Positions 19,609 through 21,934 of a DNA stretch of 21,934 bases are shown piece after piece. The translations under genes were made by a program, and so were the position numbers. Source of the stretch: a virus. Under the pieces are notes generated by a model. The model was given only the letters and a program-made list of their open reading frames with translations. It searched no databases and was not told the DNA's origin. Position 1 is the stretch's first letter. Every line of letters begins with the position of its first letter. The stretch is from IMG/VR virus record IMGVR_UViG_3300042549_000453, positions 1 through 21,934 of that record; one strand, written 5' to 3'.

Positions 19609-21803
19609 AAGACACTACCGGAATCGTAGCCGCAGCAAATGTGGCAAAAAACGGACCAAACTCGTCAAAAGGCGGTTCCGAGGAAATTCTGACCGTTGCC
19701 CGTTCACGTTTGAACACAGCGATGACTGCGTTTTCCGAAACACGCGAAGACGAACTTGACGATTTGCGGTTCTACGCTGGCTCTCCAGACAACCAGTGGC
19801 AGTGGCCCGCTGACGTGCTCCAGACCCGTGGCTCTTTGCAGGGTCAAACGATCAATGCCCGCCCCTGCCTGACCATCAACAAGCTGCCGCAGCACGTTCA
19901 CCAAGTGACGAACGAGCAGCGCATGAACCGCCCTGGCATTAAGGTGATCCCGGCTGACGACAAAGCCGATGTGGACATGGCAGACGTGTTCAACGGCGTG
20001 ATCCGCCACATCGAGTACATCTCCGATGCTGACGTGGCCTACGACACCGCCTGCGAGAACCAAGTGTCCTACGGCGAAGGCTACATCCGGGTCTTGACCG
20101 AGTATTGCGATGACAAATCGTTCGATCAAGACATCAAGATCGGGCGCATCCGCAACAGTTTCTCGGTTTACATGGACCCCTTGATCCAAGACCCCGCAGG
20201 CGCAGACGCCCGCTGGTGCTTCATCACGGAAGACATTCCCAAAGCCGAATACGAGCGTTTGTACCCCGATGCAGCGCCGATCAGCACCCTCATGAGCCTT
20301 GGCGTGGGCGATCAGTCCATCGCCCAGTGGATTGGTGAGAACACCATCCGCATCGCCGAGTATTTCTACATCGAGTACGAGAAGCACACGCTCAACCTGT
20401 ACCCCGGCAACCAGACTGCGTTTAGCGGTACGCCCGAGGACAAGATGTTGCGTGAAATGTTCGGCAAGCCGATCCGCACCCGCGAAGCTGACCGCAAAAA
20501 GGTCAAGTGGTGCAAGATCAACGGCTACGACATTCTTGAAGAACGCGAGTGGGCTGGCTCCTACATCCCCGTGGTGCGCGTGGTCGGCAACGAGTTTGAG
20601 GTGGACGGCCAGATGTACGTGTCGGGCTTGGTGCGTAACGCCAAGGATGCCCAGCGCATGTACAACTACTGGGTGTCGCAGGAAGCTGAGATGCTGGCGC
20701 TGGCTCCCAAAGCCCCGTTCATCGGGTACGGCGGTCAGTTTGAAGGCTACGAGCAGCAGTGGAAGACTGCCAACACAAACAACTGGCCCTATCTGGAGGT
20801 CAATCCAGACGTTACAGACGGTCAAGGCGCTGTGTTGCCACTACCCCAGCGGGCACAACCTCCAATGGCCTCCAGCGGCCTGCTGCAAGCCAAGGCGGGT
20901 GCTGCCGAGGACATCAAGTCGGCCACCGGTCAGTACAACGCATCGCTGGGGATGACCAGCAACGAGCGTTCTGGTAAAGCCATCCTTGCGCGTCAGCGTG
21001 AGGGCGACATCGGCACCTACCACTACGTTGACAACTTGGCCCGTGCGATTCGTCACATTGGTCGTCAACTCGTGGACCTGATTCCCAAGATTTACGACAC
21101 CGAGCGCATCGCCCGCATCATTGGTGAAGATGGTGAGCCATCGACCGTCAGGATGAACCCAGGGCAGCAAGAGCCGGTCAAGCGGATCGTGGACCAAGAA
21201 GGCGTGTTGATCGAGAAGATCTACAACCCCGGCGTTGGCAAGTACGATGTGCGCGTGATTACCGGTCCTGGCTACGCCACCAAGCGTCAAGAGGCTTTGG
21301 AGAGCATGGCTCAGTTGCTGCAAGGCAACCCACAGTTGTGGCAAGTTGCTGGCGACCTGTTTGTCAAGAACATGGACTGGCCCGGTGCCCAAGACCTTGC
21401 CAAGCGGTTCAAGAAAACCATTGACCCCAAAGTGCTGGCCGATGAAGACGATCCAGCCTTGGCCGCTGCCAATCAGCAGATGCAGGCCATGCAGGCTGAG
21501 ATGGAAAACATGTTCCAGATGTTGCAAAACGTCAACCAGAGCATGGAAGTCCGTGACTTGGAGATCAAGGAACAGGCCAACCAGATCAAAGCATTCGATG
21601 CTGAGACTAAGCGCATTTCCGCTGTCCAGGCTGGCATGAGTGAGCAACAAATCCAAGACATCGCTATGGGTGTTGTCGCTGCTGCAATGGAAAGCAACGA
21701 CAATATGGTCATGATGAGCCAGCAGCGCGAGATGCCCGAGATGATGCCCGAGATGCAGCCCGAGATGATGCCACCTCAAGGAGAGATGAATGAAATGCGC
21801 TGA
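19605..21803 (+). CDS. Portal protein, P22 type
   Basis: The 732-residue protein matches the P22-type portal family (PF16510): an N-terminal REDELDDLRFYAGSPDNQW, INARPCLTINKLPQHVHQVTNEQRMNRP, and the SVYMDPLIQDPAGADARWCF segment. A long helical C-terminal part ends in a Met/Glu/Pro-rich repeat. Twelve copies should form the ring at the capsid vertex through which terminase pumps DNA. The length is close to the P22 portal (about 725). The C-terminal helices (about 630-680, Gln/Met-rich) could form a barrel-like extension, as in P22. It overlaps the GroES-like gene at its start and the next gene at its end. Confidence 0.93.
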   Translation: MKDTTGIVAAANVAKNGPNSSKGGSEEILTVARSRLNTAMTAFSETREDELDDLRFYAGSPDNQWQWPADVLQTRGSLQGQTINARPCLTINKLPQHVHQVTNEQRMNRPGIKVIPADDKADVDMADVFNGVIRHIEYISDADVAYDTACENQVSYGEGYIRVLTEYCDDKSFDQDIKIGRIRNSFSVYMDPLIQDPAGADARWCFITEDIPKAEYERLYPDAAPISTLMSLGVGDQSIAQWIGENTIRIAEYFYIEYEKHTLNLYPGNQTAFSGTPEDKMLREMFGKPIRTREADRKKVKWCKINGYDILEEREWAGSYIPVVRVVGNEFEVDGQMYVSGLVRNAKDAQRMYNYWVSQEAEMLALAPKAPFIGYGGQFEGYEQQWKTANTNNWPYLEVNPDVTDGQGAVLPLPQRAQPPMASSGLLQAKAGAAEDIKSATGQYNASLGMTSNERSGKAILARQREGDIGTYHYVDNLARAIRHIGRQLVDLIPKIYDTERIARIIGEDGEPSTVRMNPGQQEPVKRIVDQEGVLIEKIYNPGVGKYDVRVITGPGYATKRQEALESMAQLLQGNPQLWQVAGDLFVKNMDWPGAQDLAKRFKKTIDPKVLADEDDPALAAANQQMQAMQAEMENMFQMLQNVNQSMEVRDLEIKEQANQIKAFDAETKRISAVQAGMSEQQIQDIAMGVVAAAMESNDNMVMMSQQREMPEMMPEMQPEMMPPQGEMNEMR
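21727..21772 (+). repeat. Short tandem repeat in the portal C-terminus
   Basis: Four imperfect units based on GAGATGCCC / GAGATGATGCCC encode EMPEMMPEMQPEMMP. Copy number may vary between relatives by slippage. Confidence 0.6.
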
Positions 21804-21934
21804 TTTTGTAGGCGAACTGTTCTTGGCCCGTGACGTGGCCCACTCGGTTCACCTGAACACCCGCAGCTTCTCCAAGCACTCGGCGCTGAACACGTTCTAC
21901 GACGAAGTGATCGACTTGGCCGACAAGTTTGCCG
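21790..21934 (+). CDS. DUF5856-like (ferritin-like) protein, 3' end outside the window
   Basis: The gene starts at ATG 21790, inside the end of the portal gene in another frame (overlap 14 bp), with AGGAG (21779-21783) 6 nt upstream. The 48 visible residues read MKCADFVGELFLARDVAHSVHL and go on with NTRSFSKHSALNTFYDEVIDLADKF, a helical pair with His and Glu positions like those of Dps/ferritin-type four-helix proteins; I recall this pattern as DUF5856 of phages. Whether metal is bound cannot be judged from the fragment. Confidence 0.75.
   Translation, partial: MKCADFVGELFLARDVAHSVHLNTRSFSKHSALNTFYDEVIDLADKFA

Noticed and set aside
19704-21779. Long reverse-strand open frames (about 370 and 310 codons) under the portal gene
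   Set aside because: They are shadows of the portal gene: composition is His/Val/Leu-rich as expected from antisense reading, they have no ribosome binding sites, and the + strand protein is a clear portal.

Overview
The window looks like part of the genome of a tailed double-stranded DNA phage (Caudoviricetes). It carries a terminase pair, a P22-type portal, a lysis cassette, a phage recombination and replication module, and many short genes with start/stop overlaps. The P22-like portal and the single block of probable late virion genes suggest a podovirus-like phage. The holin/M15-endolysin lysis genes, good Shine-Dalgarno sites and consensus-type bacterial DnaA boxes suggest a Gram-negative host. 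The protein style resembles phages of freshwater Burkholderiales, but that is only an impression. No integrase, no CI-like repressor, no tRNA and no CRISPR array were seen, so lifestyle cannot be decided from this window.

Layout. (1) 1-3198, + strand: the end of a large probable virion or ejection protein, then the lysis cassette (coiled-coil/TM protein, unknown membrane-anchored protein, 3TM holin, M15 peptidase endolysin). (2) 3164-11381, - strand: a long early operon of about 19 genes read away from a divergent control region. In order of transcription it holds short unknown genes, a Sak4-like ATPase, a DUF669 ssDNA-binding-like protein, a Cas4/RecB-like exonuclease, an SF2 helicase and then a second sub-operon headed by DUF3310. 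(3) 11382-11556: a control region with three 17-bp operators and divergent promoters. (4) 11557-15052, + strand: YdaS/Cro-like regulator, Toprim primase-helicase, an iteron-like repeat field, RusA-like resolvase, small terminase. (5) 15053-15422: non-coding, with four DnaA boxes, palindromes, a G tract and an AT-rich stretch. (6) 15423-21934, + strand: an unknown 537-aa protein, large terminase, three small lysine-rich proteins, a GroES-like co-chaperonin, portal and the start of a DUF5856-like gene. A lone reverse-strand gene (17008-17196) interrupts this late block.

The most informative signal is regulatory. A 17-bp imperfect palindrome (consensus TCNAGCA-nnn-TGCTAGA) occurs three times in the control region, once in front of the DUF3310 sub-operon (5569-5585) and once in front of the lone reverse gene (17216-17232). 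At four of the five sites the last TAGA of the operator is also the first four bases of a -10 box (TAGAAT or TAGACT). This implies one phage regulator, probably the YdaS/Cro-like protein at 11557 or a repressor outside the window, controlling at least four transcription units with the same geometry. Two separate origin-like regions (GTACCGA repeats at 13775-14084 and DnaA boxes at 15207-15295) lie within 1.6 kb of each other, downstream of the primase-helicase.
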